This document shows, one piece after another, positions 6,604 through 16,157 of a stretch of DNA of 54,048 nt. The stretch lies in assembly GCA_902798755.1 (NCBI GenBank), contig CADBYC010000008.1, positions 1-54,048 on the forward strand. The letters are read 5' to 3'. Origin of the DNA: an uncultured Ruminococcus sp. GTDB lineage: Bacteria; Bacillota; Clostridia; Oscillospirales; Acutalibacteraceae. A program made the translations under genes and the position numbers. The notes beneath the pieces are model-generated. The model ran no database searches and was not told the DNA's origin. It saw only the letters and a list, made by a program, of their open reading frames with translations. Positions within the stretch are counted from its first letter, which is position 1; each line of letters starts with the position of its first letter.

Positions 6604-8679
6604 TTATTCTAAATTTGTATACACAACGATCCGATCTTCCCCGTCAAGAGCGACGTCTATTCCGGACAGATCGCCGCTGAACACGACCGTCTCGCCGCTC
6701 GCTTTGATATAGCCGAGCACCATCGCGGGAGATCGCTTCCCGGAAGCACTGTCTGACGAAACAGACGCTTCAAAGACCGCGCGCACGAGATCATACGCCG
6801 TACACGCAGGGGGTATCTCCCTGAAGAAGGACTTGACCTTTTTGAGCTGCGGCTTCCCGCAGGGACCGCTCTCCGATGAATAACTCAGCAAGCCCTTATA
6901 AAAATCGTAGATCGAATCCTTCTCCCCTATCTGTGTGATGATATTCCCCGTGAAGCGGTTGCTGATCACCGCTTCGGTCATAGGATAGCCCTTGACGATA
7001 TCGTAATGATCGGGGTCTGTGATCTCGACGATCGTTTTTATCTTCTTATGAGCATAGTCGGGATTCTTCCGAATCGTTTTCTTGATAAAGTCCTGAATAT
7101 AAACCAAGCACATCAAGGCAGAAGAATCGGCGTTATCTTCAAGCTCCGTGTCGTCGGAGAGGATCAGTATATTGGTTTCCTCCGATGTGTCGAGGAGCAG
7201 ACGGCGCAGCGTCTCATAGGTTTTCTCGATATGATAGATATCCAAATCCAGCGCTTCTTCCACAAAGGGATAGCGCTGATAATGCTCCATTCTACTCAGG
7301 CTCTCGGCTTCATCGATCACAGTGACCTTCAGCGCGCCGTTCTGCCGATCGCGAGGCTGAGAAGCGATATAGGCTTCGTAGCAGCTCATGATCTCTTCCG
7401 CCTTGCTGTTGTGCCCGACCATGATCACGCGCTTGCGTTCGCTCGGCGTTTCATTCAGCTCGACATGTAAGCCCGCGCTGACGCTCTCCTGCTTTCTGCC
7501 GATATCGCTCTGAGTCTCCGCCGAGAAGCAGAAGCAGCCCTCGCCGTTACGGTCGATCAGTGTTAGCGGTACGGCGTGCTTGTGCGAAGTGAGGTAATCA
7601 CGCATATAGCCGATCTCGTCCCCTGTCCGCACAGACTCGGTATAGAACGCCGCGCCTTTGTTGGAGAACAGATCGTCATATACAGCCGTCAGCTCGGGCG
7701 TCAAGGACAACTGCGCCAAAAGCTGACCGAGGAATTTTTCAACGTGGAACATCACGATATTGCACTTGTCGCCGAGCTCCTTGCCGCTGATGATCTTCTG
7801 CACAATATCGTCAGTCCACGGATCGGTGATCTCCATGATGATATTCTGATGGCGTCCGCCGCCTGCCGACACAATATCCGCCGTCTGCATCAGCGCCTTG
7901 ATAGCCTGCGGATTGCCCTCATCCGTCTGTCTGCCGTCAGCCATATCCGACGGATCGTTGCTGAGGATAATGACCGCTTTCGCCAAGTCGATACTGATAT
8001 CCCTGAGCTGTTTTTGAGAGAAGATGTTCCCCTCGATCACGATGAAAGAGACGTTGCTGCCGAGCTTATGGTTCTTGAGATACCGCCTGCGCGCAAAGAA
8101 GCTCATTTTCTCCGCTTTTTTGATGATGGGCGCGTTCTCCTTTTCGATCGTCTGATGGAGTCGTTCTTCGATCTCCTTTCTGATATCGTCGCCGCCCGAC
8201 TTCACCAGCGCCACGACCGTTTCCTTGTGATCGCTGTACAAAAGGTCGTTGACGATCTCGGGCGCTCTCGCGTTCCAGTTGAGAATGACGGTGTGATCGG
8301 AGAGATACAGCCGCGTGTTGCCCGCGTGCGCGCTTTCGATAAAACCGTTGAGGATATTGGTGAAATAACCGATGACCGCTCCCGTAAAGGTGATCATACC
8401 GATGATGATGACCGCAAGGCACGTCACGGTCAGCGCGACGCCCGTGGCGCCGATATCCTGTATGACAGACTCGATACACCCCGCGTCAAGGATCATCGTC
8501 ACCGTATAATAAGCGGCGTGGAAGAAGTTCATCGACTCCGTCCCGCGCAGAGAAAGCGAGCTGATCACCGCGGCGGAAACCGTGATAAAAAGCACGTTGA
8601 ACAGAATGATCAGGACCAGCACCACGCGCTTGGGGTGCTTTGCGATCTGAATACTCAGCCAACCTCTGAATTTTCTCAT
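6604..8679 (-). CDS. CASTOR/POLLUX-like ion channel with RCK-type domains
   Basis: A 691-aa membrane protein. TM1 lies about at residues 17-40; a pore-like re-entrant segment FFHAAYYTVTMILDAG follows near 50-65; TM2 is about 78-105 (ALTVTCLAVIIIGMITFTGA). The rest is cytosolic and contains two Rossmann-like regulatory halves, e.g. DHTVILNWNARAPEIVNDLL and KRVIMVGHNSKAEEIMSCYE. This arrangement fits the CASTOR/POLLUX and SioC-like channel family, which conducts monovalent cations. The exact ion is not deducible. It has its own promoter (8728-8756) and precedes the HD hydrolase. A 34-codon relic of a paralogue's C-terminus lies at 27836-27937. Confidence 0.85.
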   Translation of the reverse strand: MRKFRGWLSIQIAKHPKRVVLVLIILFNVLFITVSAAVISSLSLRGTESMNFFHAAYYTVTMILDAGCIESVIQDIGATGVALTVTCLAVIIIGMITFTGAVIGYFTNILNGFIESAHAGNTRLYLSDHTVILNWNARAPEIVNDLLYSDHKETVVALVKSGGDDIRKEIEERLHQTIEKENAPIIKKAEKMSFFARRRYLKNHKLGSNVSFIVIEGNIFSQKQLRDISIDLAKAVIILSNDPSDMADGRQTDEGNPQAIKALMQTADIVSAGGGRHQNIIMEITDPWTDDIVQKIISGKELGDKCNIVMFHVEKFLGQLLAQLSLTPELTAVYDDLFSNKGAAFYTESVRTGDEIGYMRDYLTSHKHAVPLTLIDRNGEGCFCFSAETQSDIGRKQESVSAGLHVELNETPSERKRVIMVGHNSKAEEIMSCYEAYIASQPRDRQNGALKVTVIDEAESLSRMEHYQRYPFVEEALDLDIYHIEKTYETLRRLLLDTSEETNILILSDDTELEDNADSSALMCLVYIQDFIKKTIRKNPDYAHKKIKTIVEITDPDHYDIVKGYPMTEAVISNRFTGNIITQIGEKDSIYDFYKGLLSYSSESGPCGKPQLKKVKSFFREIPPACTAYDLVRAVFEASVSSDSASGKRSPAMVLGYIKASGETVVFSGDLSGIDVALDGEDRIVVYTNLE

Positions 8680-8727
8680 ACAAACCTCCTCGATTATCCG
8701 TAGGATCGGAATGTCGTTTCACAAATC

Positions 8728-8756
8728 ATTGTACACACTAATGTCGAAAAATGCAA
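8728..8756 (-). promoter_or_regulatory. Sigma-A promoter of the channel/HD operon
   Basis: On the minus strand TTGCAT (8751-8756) and TACAAT (8728-8733) are separated by 17 bases. The predicted start near 8721 leaves a 42-nt leader. Confidence 0.6.
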
Positions 8757-8939
8757 GCACTCGGCGGTTTTTCTAACTGATCGCTCTTGCAGTCGTTTTG
8801 ATACCGCTTGTTATTTCATATCCCAACCCCTATTGTGTAACGGGTTCGCGTGGATTTTATCAATGGACAGGCGAAGATATGTTTGTCAAAACCATAGATC
8901 GGATCATGACAGTCACCTTATGCGCTTGATAAAACACAG

Positions 8940-8999
8940 ACCGGGCAGCCCTATCGGGATACCCGGTCCTGTTTTCACGGCTGTCTGCACACGACAGCC
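8940..8999 (-). terminator. Two tandem hairpins after the BspA-like gene
   Basis: Downstream of the stop at 9040 the minus transcript meets GGCTGTC/GACAGCC (8979-8999) and then ACCGGG/CCCGGT with an inner CCC/GGG (8940-8967), followed by a T-rich stretch. They are probably the terminator of the BspA-like gene. Nothing else is seen in 8760-9039. Confidence 0.5.
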
Positions 9000-9039
9000 C
9001 TCTATAATGATTTTCGCAGATAGTTTACGCTATCGTTCA

Positions 9040-11283
9040 TCAGGCGTCGGTCTGCTTCAGATCCTCGTCGTACTCTTCCCGATCGTCCCGATCCACATCA
9101 TCAGGTTTTTCTTCACACCTTTCGTCATAATCGGCTTCATAATCCCCGATACTATCCGCTTCGTATTCGTTCCAATCCTCATCGTATTCGTCTTCATACT
9201 CGTCCCATTCGTCCTCGTCGAGCTGATCGAGCGCTTCTTCGGTATCTTCGTCAAAATCCGCGAATTCGTCGAAATCAGCAAAAGGATCGTCCTGACCGAA
9301 CAGCCTGTCCCATTCGTCCTCAGAGTCATCGCAGGCTTCCTCTGTCACACAGAGCTCGGCTTCCTCCAGCTCGTTGAGCATACGCCAGCGCTCCGCGTCG
9401 TCAGGCTCCTGTGAGGGCGTCATGGGTACCGCATGATGCGCCCCTGCCATGATGTCGTTCTGCGCCCGCTGTAGATCTTTCATCAGCAGTTCCATGATCC
9501 TGTGCGCTTCAGGCGACCGATTACGGCTGACAGCGTCATACAGCCTGGACAGCGACGACATACGCGTATTAGGCTTGGCGCCGTCAAGCCTCGCGCACTC
9601 CTGATCGTACAACTCAAACAAGGTATCCCCGTCGGCACACAGGCACAAAAGGCGTATCACATCAAATCCTTTCCCCTCGTTCGCTTTCAGGAATCGGATC
9701 CAATCTTCTTCCCTGATCAGCTCTATGAGCGTCCGCAAGAGCTTATGGGCAGTCCCCGGGATCCTATCCTTTCTATAGGGTGTGAGCCTTTCGAGGACTC
9801 TTGCTTTCATGAATTCGGCAAAGATCACGCGGATATAAGAGCTCGGCACCCGACTGCCGTCTTCGGCAAAGCGCAGATCATTCTCGCCGATGAACTCTCC
9901 GCGGAACACGCCGCCGAATTCTAATATCTTCTCCGCTTCATAGGGTGATAAAGAGTACACATACATTCCTGTCATACCGTCGTCGTTGCCGTAAAGCTCA
10001 GGATACAGGCAGTAGCGCTCCAAGAGCCGCGCCGCCTCAGCCGCGCCGCGGTCAAGCGCTTCTTGATGAAGGGCTTTGACTGTGTCCGTGATACCTTCAT
10101 CGATACCTTCATCGAGGTGCTTCAAGCTCGGATAAAACAGACAGATATACTCCGCAAGGTGCGCAAGGTGACTGATGTTCTCGCGCGGGAGCTCCATCAT
10201 CCTCCTCAAAGGGTCATGAAGAAAGAATTCGAGCCGCTTCATCACGAGATACCGCACCTCGGGATCCTCGCTGTACAGCGCCATCGCCTCATAGTCACGA
10301 TTGTTCACGGCGTCCTTCCAGACGGTATCGCACAGCAGAAGCGCCATCTGCCAATCATAACGCGTCTGCAATCTGAGATAGCCCGCGGGCAGGTTCATCT
10401 TTTGCGGCAGACGCTCGATGCTGTCCTCCGTGATACAGCCGTCATATCCTTCGCTTTCATAATAATCTCCGTCGATGAACGCTTCGCGCGAGATATTGCG
10501 TACGCTGTCGGGCAGGGTGACGCTTGTCGGCACTTTACGCGCGCTGAAGGCAAAGGCGCCGATCGTCTGCACCCCGTCGGGAACGACGACAGAGCGGCCG
10601 TAAGCAGCGCGCGGCGACACAGGACCGAAGTAGGTAGCGGGCGGGCAGATCGGCGTATCCGCAAAGGCGTGCTTTGCGATAGAGCAGACGCCGCTGCTCC
10701 ACGGAAAACGTCGGAGCTTCTTACAGCCCGAGAAGGCGTCCGCTTCAATCGCGATCAGTCCCTCTCCGCCGCAGACCGCTTCAAGGTTCTCGCAGCCCGC
10801 AAAGGCGTCTTCACCGATACACTGTACCGACGGCGGCAGAAAGATCTCTTTGAGAGAGGTACAGCGGCGAAAGGTTTCTCTGCCGATCGCCGTGATACCG
10901 TCAGGCAAACGCACCGACTCAAGCGACGTACAACACGCAAAGGCTTCACCGCCGATCCATTCGATACTGTCGGGCAGAATAATATCCGTAAGGCTTTCGC
11001 AGTGAGAGAAAGCCATATAGCCGATGAAAGTGACGCTGTTCGGGATCGTGACCTGTCTGAGCTGACCAAAGCCCGAGAATACATACCCGTCGATATGGTC
11101 GAGCTGATCGGAAATGATGATATGAGTGGCGTCTGAATAATGATAAACATTTTGGTAATCTTCTTCGTTATACAGGGTCAGGATCTTTTTTCCGTCCTGC
11201 TTCTTATACTCCGCCTTTCTGTCGGGCGAGCAAAGGATTTTTTCAAACGACCCCTCATGAATCGGAATCAATGGCATAATCAT
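9040..11283 (-). CDS. BspA-like leucine-rich repeat protein with acidic tail
   Basis: A 747-aa protein. Residues about 50-275 contain at least six LRR_5/BspA-type repeats (pattern I...AF..C..L..I.LP.SV..I), e.g. IGYMAFSHCESLTDIILPDS and IGGEAFACCTSLESVRLPDG. Residues about 290-620 are helical and unrecognised. The last 110 residues are extremely acidic, rich in Asp, Glu, Trp and Tyr (DEDEWDEYEDEYDEDWNEY). No signal peptide is visible, so unlike many BspA proteins it may be cytoplasmic. Such repeats usually mediate protein binding. The start has an AAAGGAGA ribosome binding site. Confidence 0.8.
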   Translation of the reverse strand: MIMPLIPIHEGSFEKILCSPDRKAEYKKQDGKKILTLYNEEDYQNVYHYSDATHIIISDQLDHIDGYVFSGFGQLRQVTIPNSVTFIGYMAFSHCESLTDIILPDSIEWIGGEAFACCTSLESVRLPDGITAIGRETFRRCTSLKEIFLPPSVQCIGEDAFAGCENLEAVCGGEGLIAIEADAFSGCKKLRRFPWSSGVCSIAKHAFADTPICPPATYFGPVSPRAAYGRSVVVPDGVQTIGAFAFSARKVPTSVTLPDSVRNISREAFIDGDYYESEGYDGCITEDSIERLPQKMNLPAGYLRLQTRYDWQMALLLCDTVWKDAVNNRDYEAMALYSEDPEVRYLVMKRLEFFLHDPLRRMMELPRENISHLAHLAEYICLFYPSLKHLDEGIDEGITDTVKALHQEALDRGAAEAARLLERYCLYPELYGNDDGMTGMYVYSLSPYEAEKILEFGGVFRGEFIGENDLRFAEDGSRVPSSYIRVIFAEFMKARVLERLTPYRKDRIPGTAHKLLRTLIELIREEDWIRFLKANEGKGFDVIRLLCLCADGDTLFELYDQECARLDGAKPNTRMSSLSRLYDAVSRNRSPEAHRIMELLMKDLQRAQNDIMAGAHHAVPMTPSQEPDDAERWRMLNELEEAELCVTEEACDDSEDEWDRLFGQDDPFADFDEFADFDEDTEEALDQLDEDEWDEYEDEYDEDWNEYEADSIGDYEADYDERCEEKPDDVDRDDREEYDEDLKQTDA

Positions 11284-11865
11284 ATTCTCCTTTGAATTAT
11301 AAAATGATGGTCGTCAGAAAAGCGCTTTTGTTGACTGCCTATATTCTCTCAAAAATTCCCGTTTAATTCAATAGAGTTTGGAGAAAACTTAGGGGTGTTT
11401 GCGATTTTCGTGCAAATCCCGGAATCGCATGGGGTGTTCCCGATTTCGCTTTGAGCAATGGGTAGAGGGAAAAGGCGTGCTTGTCAAAACGCAGGGGGTG
11501 TTTGACACTTTCATTTGTGCAATAGGTCAAAGGGCGTTTTTTCACTTTCTCATTCAAGATGGCTTCGGCCTGAATTCACAGCCCCCTTGGACCCAAGTAC
11601 ACAAATGCGAATGTTCAGTAGAAAACAGACAAAACAAGCAGGGGCTATCAGCGCGATAGTCCCTGCTGCTTTTCCGCAGGGTATTTGTTCCTTTATATTC
11701 GATTGAGATTGCCGCAAAGCTAAAGCGCCGCGCTGTGACTCTATCATACAAACAACTAATCCTACGGTTTTTTACCGATGGGGGTAGATATCGGCGTTTT
11801 TTTGTGCTATGATAAAACGGTACAAAAAAAGAGGCACGGCTTTTTCCGTGTAAGAGGATGATGAA
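11284..11865. other. Gene-free interval with hairpins, no supported gene
   Basis: This interval holds a strong hairpin at about 11637-11668 (AGCAGGG..CTATC facing GATAG..CCCTGCT) and a CCGAT/ATCGG hairpin followed by seven Ts at about 11785-11813. Between 11390 and 11560 a GGGGTGTTT-type motif recurs three times in diverged form. The hairpin plus T run just before iorA could act as an attenuator, but no good promoter is visible ahead of it. Confidence 0.35.
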
Positions 11866-13665
11866 ATGAGTAAAAAATATGTCATGGGCAACGGCGCGAT
11901 CGCGCTGGGCGCCTTGTCCGCAGGAGTGAATTCCGTCTCCGGATATCCCGGCACGCCTTCGTCCGAGATCATCGAGACGATCGCGAAATACCCCCACGAG
12001 GGCACGTATATCGAATGGTCGGTCAACGAAAAGGCGGCAATGGAGGTTGCCGCCGCCGCGGCATACAGCGGCGCGCGAGCGATGGTGACGATGAAGCAGG
12101 TCGGACTCAATGTCGCTTCCGATCCGCTGATGAGCCTCGCCTACGTCGGCGTCAAGGGCGGTATGGTCGTGGTATCGGCTGACGATCCCGGTCCCATCTC
12201 GTCCCAGACCGAGCAGGACACCCGCCGCTTTGCCGAGTTCGCGCGAATCCCCGTGTTCGATCCCTGTTCTCCCGAGGAGGCGTTCGACATGGTGCAGGAG
12301 GCGTTTCTCTGCTCCGAGACCTACAAAACGCCGGTGATCCTGCGCCCCACCACCCGCGTCGACCACGCCTACGCGTCCATCGACGCGCCCGATTCCTTCA
12401 CGGCAAAGGAGTATGAGGGCTTTGTCAAGGATTCTAAGAAGTGGGTCATATTCCCGCGCTTATCCTATCAAAATCACGCGATGATCGAAAAGCGCAACGT
12501 CGAGATCGGCGAGGCGTTCTCCGAGAGCCGCTTCAATTCTGTCTCGGGCAGCTCTGCTAAGGCGGTCGTCGCGACCGGCGTGAGCTACGCCTACGCAAAA
12601 GAATTTCTCAAAGACTATCCCGACGTGCGCCTGATCAAGGTCGGCACGCCCTACCCTACTCCCGAACGCTTTTTGATGGGAGCGCTCGAAGGCGTGACCG
12701 AAGTGCTCTGCTTTGAAGAGCTCAGTCCGTATATCGAAGAGACCCTGCTCAAGCTCGTCGGCAAGCACCATCTCAGCATAAACGTCCGCGGCAAATTAAG
12801 CGGCGACGTGCCCCACAGCGGCGAGAACGACGCCGACAGCGCCAAGCATATCATCAGCCGTTTTCTGGGGCTTGATACGCCCGGGGACAGCGTTGATCTT
12901 ACCAACGCACCCCAGCCGCCCATGCGCCCGCCTGTCTTATGCGCGGGCTGTCCGCATCGCGCTTCATTCTACGCGGTCAAGCGCGCCATGAAGGGCAAAA
13001 AGGCATATTTCTGCGGCGATATCGGCTGTTACACTCTCGGCAACGCCATGCCGCTCGACATGGTAGACACCTGCCTGTGTATGGGCGCGGGTATTACGAT
13101 GGCGCAGGGCTTCAACCATATGGACTCCGACGCGGTCGCGTTCGCCTTTACCGGCGACTCCACCTTCTTTGCATCGGGCATCACGGGCGTGGTCAACGCC
13201 GTCTATAACGCCGCCGATATGATCGTATGCGTGCTGGATAACTCCACCACCGCGATGACGGGACACCAGCCCCACCCCGGCACCGGCAGAAACATGATGG
13301 CGACCCCCGTGGACAAGATCAGCATCGAAAAGATCCTGCTCGCCGTCGGCGTGACAAAGGTCGTCACGGTCGATCCTCTCGACCTCGACGCGTCCGTTGC
13401 GGCGGTCAGGGAATGCGCCGCGCTCAAGGGCGTCAAGGCGATCATCTTCAAATCCCCCTGCGTCGCCGTCACCAAGCCCGATAAAAAGCTGTGCGTGGAC
13501 GGTGAGAAGTGCATCGGCTGTCTGCGCTGTATCAAGGAGATCGGCTGTCCCGCGCTGTCCGTCAGCGACGGCAAAGCCGTGATCGACGAAAATCTGTGTA
13601 CGGGCTGCGGCTTATGCGCTAAGCTCTGTCCCGTCGAAGCGATCGGAGGTGGCTCACATGAATAA
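11866..13665 (+). CDS. iorA: Indolepyruvate ferredoxin oxidoreductase, alpha subunit
   Basis: A 599-aa protein with the full IorA layout: an N-terminal pyrimidine-binding domain (MGNGAIALGALSAGVNSVSG, YPGTPSSEI), a middle domain, a TPP-binding domain (GDIGCYTLG ... FTGDSTFFASGITGVVNAVY ... DNSTTAMTGHQPHPGTG), and two C-terminal ferredoxin clusters (CIGCLRCIKEIGCP; CTGCGLCAKLCP). With IorB it oxidatively decarboxylates aryl pyruvates (from Trp, Phe, Tyr) to aryl-acetyl-CoA, reducing ferredoxin. The ATG has GAGGATGATGAA upstream. It overlaps iorB by 8 bp and is followed by an aryl-CoA ligase, so the pathway is probably fermentative amino-acid breakdown. Confidence 0.95.
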   Translation: MSKKYVMGNGAIALGALSAGVNSVSGYPGTPSSEIIETIAKYPHEGTYIEWSVNEKAAMEVAAAAAYSGARAMVTMKQVGLNVASDPLMSLAYVGVKGGMVVVSADDPGPISSQTEQDTRRFAEFARIPVFDPCSPEEAFDMVQEAFLCSETYKTPVILRPTTRVDHAYASIDAPDSFTAKEYEGFVKDSKKWVIFPRLSYQNHAMIEKRNVEIGEAFSESRFNSVSGSSAKAVVATGVSYAYAKEFLKDYPDVRLIKVGTPYPTPERFLMGALEGVTEVLCFEELSPYIEETLLKLVGKHHLSINVRGKLSGDVPHSGENDADSAKHIISRFLGLDTPGDSVDLTNAPQPPMRPPVLCAGCPHRASFYAVKRAMKGKKAYFCGDIGCYTLGNAMPLDMVDTCLCMGAGITMAQGFNHMDSDAVAFAFTGDSTFFASGITGVVNAVYNAADMIVCVLDNSTTAMTGHQPHPGTGRNMMATPVDKISIEKILLAVGVTKVVTVDPLDLDASVAAVRECAALKGVKAIIFKSPCVAVTKPDKKLCVDGEKCIGCLRCIKEIGCPALSVSDGKAVIDENLCTGCGLCAKLCPVEAIGGGSHE

Positions 13666-14233
13666 GGATATCATGATCTGCGGCGTCGGCGGTCAAGGCA
13701 CCGTCCTCGCCTCGCGCATCATCGCGGCGTCCGCGATGGAGGAGGGCTGCACCGCCCATTCCGCCGAGACCATCGGCATGGCGCAGCGCGGCGGTCCCGT
13801 CACCAGCCACGTCAGGATCGGAGAGAACGCTCACTCTCCGCTGATCCCCGTCGGCGGCGCCGATCTGTTGATCGCGTTTGAGCCGAGCGAGGCGGTCAGG
13901 AATCTGAAATATCTCAAAAAAGACGGCTTTGTCATCGTCAACCGTATCCCCGTCAAGCCCACCACTTTGGGCGGTGCGGAATATGACGGAAAAGCCGAGA
14001 TCGAATTTATCAGGTCGACATGCCGATGCCTTGTCGTCGATTCCGACGAGCTCTGCGCTCCGTTCGGCTCGTCCAAATTCTTCAACGTGGCGGTGCTGGG
14101 CGCGGCGCTGGGCTCGGGTGAGCTGGGACTTCGCGAGGAGACCGTCCGCCATACGATCGTCAAGATCGTCCCCGAGCGTTTTACCGAGAAGAACCTTGCC
14201 GCCCTCACGGCAGGTATGAACGCCGTATCGTAA
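13658..14233 (+). CDS. iorB: Indolepyruvate ferredoxin oxidoreductase, beta subunit
   Basis: A 191-aa protein, the gamma-type catalytic partner of IorA, with the family N-terminus DIMICGVGGQGTVLASRIIA and AETIGMAQRGGPVTSHVRIG. I chose the ATG at 13658, nine bases after an in-frame GTG, because GGAGG lies 8 bp upstream of it. The start overlaps the iorA stop, indicating coupling. Length is normal for the family. It works with IorA in the cytoplasm. Confidence 0.95.
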   Translation: MNKDIMICGVGGQGTVLASRIIAASAMEEGCTAHSAETIGMAQRGGPVTSHVRIGENAHSPLIPVGGADLLIAFEPSEAVRNLKYLKKDGFVIVNRIPVKPTTLGGAEYDGKAEIEFIRSTCRCLVVDSDELCAPFGSSKFFNVAVLGAALGSGELGLREETVRHTIVKIVPERFTEKNLAALTAGMNAVS

Positions 14234-14284
14234 TCAAACACAACACCTTAATCATCAACCGTGTACGCATACAGGAGGAAAATC

Positions 14285-15527
14285 ATGCAAATCACAGAAA
14301 AACAACTCGCATTGGTCAACGATCGTCTGCAGGCGATCCTCAGCTCCGACAACTATTTTGCAAAGCTCTACAAGGAGCAGGGCATCACCGCGGTCAAGAC
14401 CGTCGAGGATTTCAAAAAGCTCCCCTTCGTAGATAAGGCGGAGCTCCGCAACGCCTATCCCTTGGGTATCCAAGCGGCGCCGGACGATGAGATCGTCCGT
14501 ATTCATTCGTCCTCGGGCACGACCGGCAAGCCGGTCATCATTCCGTACACCGCAAAGGACGTCGACGACTGGTCCACCATGTTCGCGCGCTGCTACGAGA
14601 CCGCGGGCATCACCAAAAAGGACCGCATTCAGATCACGCCCGGCTACGGTCTGTGGACGGCGGGCATCGGCTTTCAGGCGGGCTGTGAAAAGCTCGGCGC
14701 AATGGCGATCCCGATGGGTCCCGGCAACACCGAAAAACAGCTTCAAATGATGCAGGATCTGAAATCCACCGTCATATGCGCGACCTCGAGCTATGCGCTC
14801 CTGCTCGCTGAGGAGATCAACAAGCGCGGCATCAAAAAGGATATCTGCCTCAAAAAAGGCGTTATCGGCTCCGAGAGATGGAGCGATAAAAAGCGCGAGT
14901 ATATCGCGAACGAGCTCGGCATCGAGCTGTATGATATCTACGGCTTGACCGAGATCCTACGGTCCCGGTATCGGCATCAACTGCGCCGACCAGACCGGTA
15001 TGCACTACTGGGACGACTTCCTCTACATCGAGATCATCGATCCCGAGACCGGCGAGAACGTCGAGGACGGCGTCGAGGGCGAGATCGTTATCACCACCCT
15101 TGTCAAGGAAGGCGCGCCGCTGCTGCGCTTCCGCACCCATGACCTCTCGCGGATCATTCCCGGCGCGTGCCCCTGCGGCAGAGCCTATCCGCGGCTGGAC
15201 GTCATCAAGGGCAGATCGGACGATATGTTCAAGGTGCACGGCGTGAATATGTTCCCCAGCCAGGTCGAGGAGCTGCTCGGCACGGTCGACGGCGTATCGA
15301 GCGAATACAAGATCGACATCGCCCACGACGAGGAAAAGAACCGCGATATCATCATGCTCACCGTCGAGGCGGAGGGTCGCGTCAGCTTTGACAAAACCGC
15401 CGAGACCATCAAGTACCTCTTCAAGTCGAAGCTGTCCGTCACGCCTAAGGTCGTGGTGGTCTCCGTCGGCACCCTTCCGCGTTCGGAAAAGAAAACCAAG
15501 CGTGTGTTCGACCACCGTGAGGATTGA
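14285..15527 (+). pseudogene. paaK: Phenylacetate-CoA ligase family, one-base frameshift
   Basis: The frame from ATG 14285 (MQITEKQLALVNDRLQAILS, AGGAGG upstream) carries the AMP-binding motif HSSSGTTGKPVIIPYT and breaks after DIYGLTEI. The continuation, YGPGIGINCADQTGMHYWDD onward, is in the next frame. An extra C in GAGATCCTAC (14956-14957) explains it: 1243 bases equal 414 codons plus one. Rejoined, the protein would be about 413 aa, normal for PaaK. PaaK-like enzymes beside iorAB are thought to interconvert aryl-acetyl-CoA and arylacetate with ATP. A fresh mutation or a consensus error are both possible, since the rest is intact. Confidence 0.8.
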
Positions 15528-15780
15528 TCCTGTTTGTTTGCAATGCCTTGTAGCTGTAGGGCTGACCGCCACGCCCGACGGATACAAGGTATTCGTTTTT
15601 TGCGGACTGTGAAAAACGCCGCCGCGATCCGTCGATCATTCTTCCCGCGTCCTCTCCCCTGCCGTATCATCTCCAATAAACTTCCCCGGTGCAAGCACTA
15701 AAGTTTCCACCGGACGCTTTACCCTTTTTAATCGGTTGAGATTGCCACATCGTCGTCGCGCGCCGTATTCGGTAGGCATA

Positions 15781-15853
15781 TCCGGTTGGTATGCCTTGAC
15801 CTCATGTGGCGACTCCTCCTCTCCCCAACACGCAGGGGCGTGTCGGGGACCCC
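15781..15853 (+). repeat. Dispersed repeat R1, copy B
   Basis: A 73-bp copy of the repeat at 3698-3769, in opposite orientation. It contains the hairpin TCCCCAACACGC/GCGTGTCGGGGA around a 4-base loop. Here it is not inside the 64-bp-TIR element, so R1 moves or persists independently of it. The rest of 15528-15897 contains nothing I can name. Confidence 0.7.
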
Positions 15854-15897
15854 TTTTGAGGGGCTTCGCAATGACTATTGAATAAGCCGAACAAACG

Positions 15898-15942
15898 AAA
15901 GACGTCGCAGAACGGGGCTGTTTGCTCCGCCGCGGCGTCTTT
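15898..15942 (+). terminator. Intrinsic terminator downstream of iorA-iorB-paaK
   Basis: AAAGACGTCGC faces GCGGCGTCTTT, with a 23-base inner region, followed by TTTATTG. It lies 370 bp after the ligase stop and is oriented with that operon. Confidence 0.6.
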
Positions 15943-16007
15943 TTATTGTCGCCTGACAGCATGATCAGGCTATATATTTTTCTTAAAAGGAATTTTATGG
16001 TGAGCTT

Positions 16008-16157
16008 TCAGAACAGCAAATCAAAAGGCTTGGTTTGCTCTCCGTACTCGGCGATCAGTAACCTAAGGTCACGATATCCCAGCCGCCGTCGTCGGTTCCG
16101 GCAAGCCAACACCCGATTCAGATTTCTCCTATCCGCTTCAATGACCGGTTCCTTCAT
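16008..16157 (-). CDS. Small ORF (49 aa) coupled to the PP2C gene; function unknown
   Basis: Its ATG shares one base with the TAA stop of the PP2C gene. It begins MKEPVIEADRRNLNRVLA. That start loosely resembles the N-terminus of RsbW-like ATPases often encoded after such phosphatases, but the following CRNRRRRLGY stretch does not. It may be a relic of such a gene or an unrelated small protein. The C-terminal part (LLIAEYGEQTKPFDLLF) looks coding. Confidence 0.35.
   Translation of the reverse strand: MKEPVIEADRRNLNRVLACRNRRRRLGYRDLRLLIAEYGEQTKPFDLLF

Noticed and set aside
7576-8703. Long open frame (375 codons) antisense to the channel gene
   Set aside because: It mirrors the codon pattern of the real gene, has Arg/Asp/His-rich low-sense protein and no ribosome binding site.
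10063-11136. Long open frame (357 codons) antisense to the BspA-like gene
   Set aside because: It is the shadow of the repeat-coding strand; the minus protein has clear leucine-rich repeats.
11363-11557. 64-codon minus frame with repeated short motifs (VKHPL, SQTPL, SGTPH)
   Set aside because: The resemblance comes from a degenerate GGGGTGTTT DNA repeat; no start signal and no recognisable protein.
16008-16157. Firm call of an anti-sigma (RsbW) remnant after the PP2C gene
   Set aside because: Only the first 18 residues are suggestive; no ATP-binding motif follows, so it is listed as an unknown small ORF.
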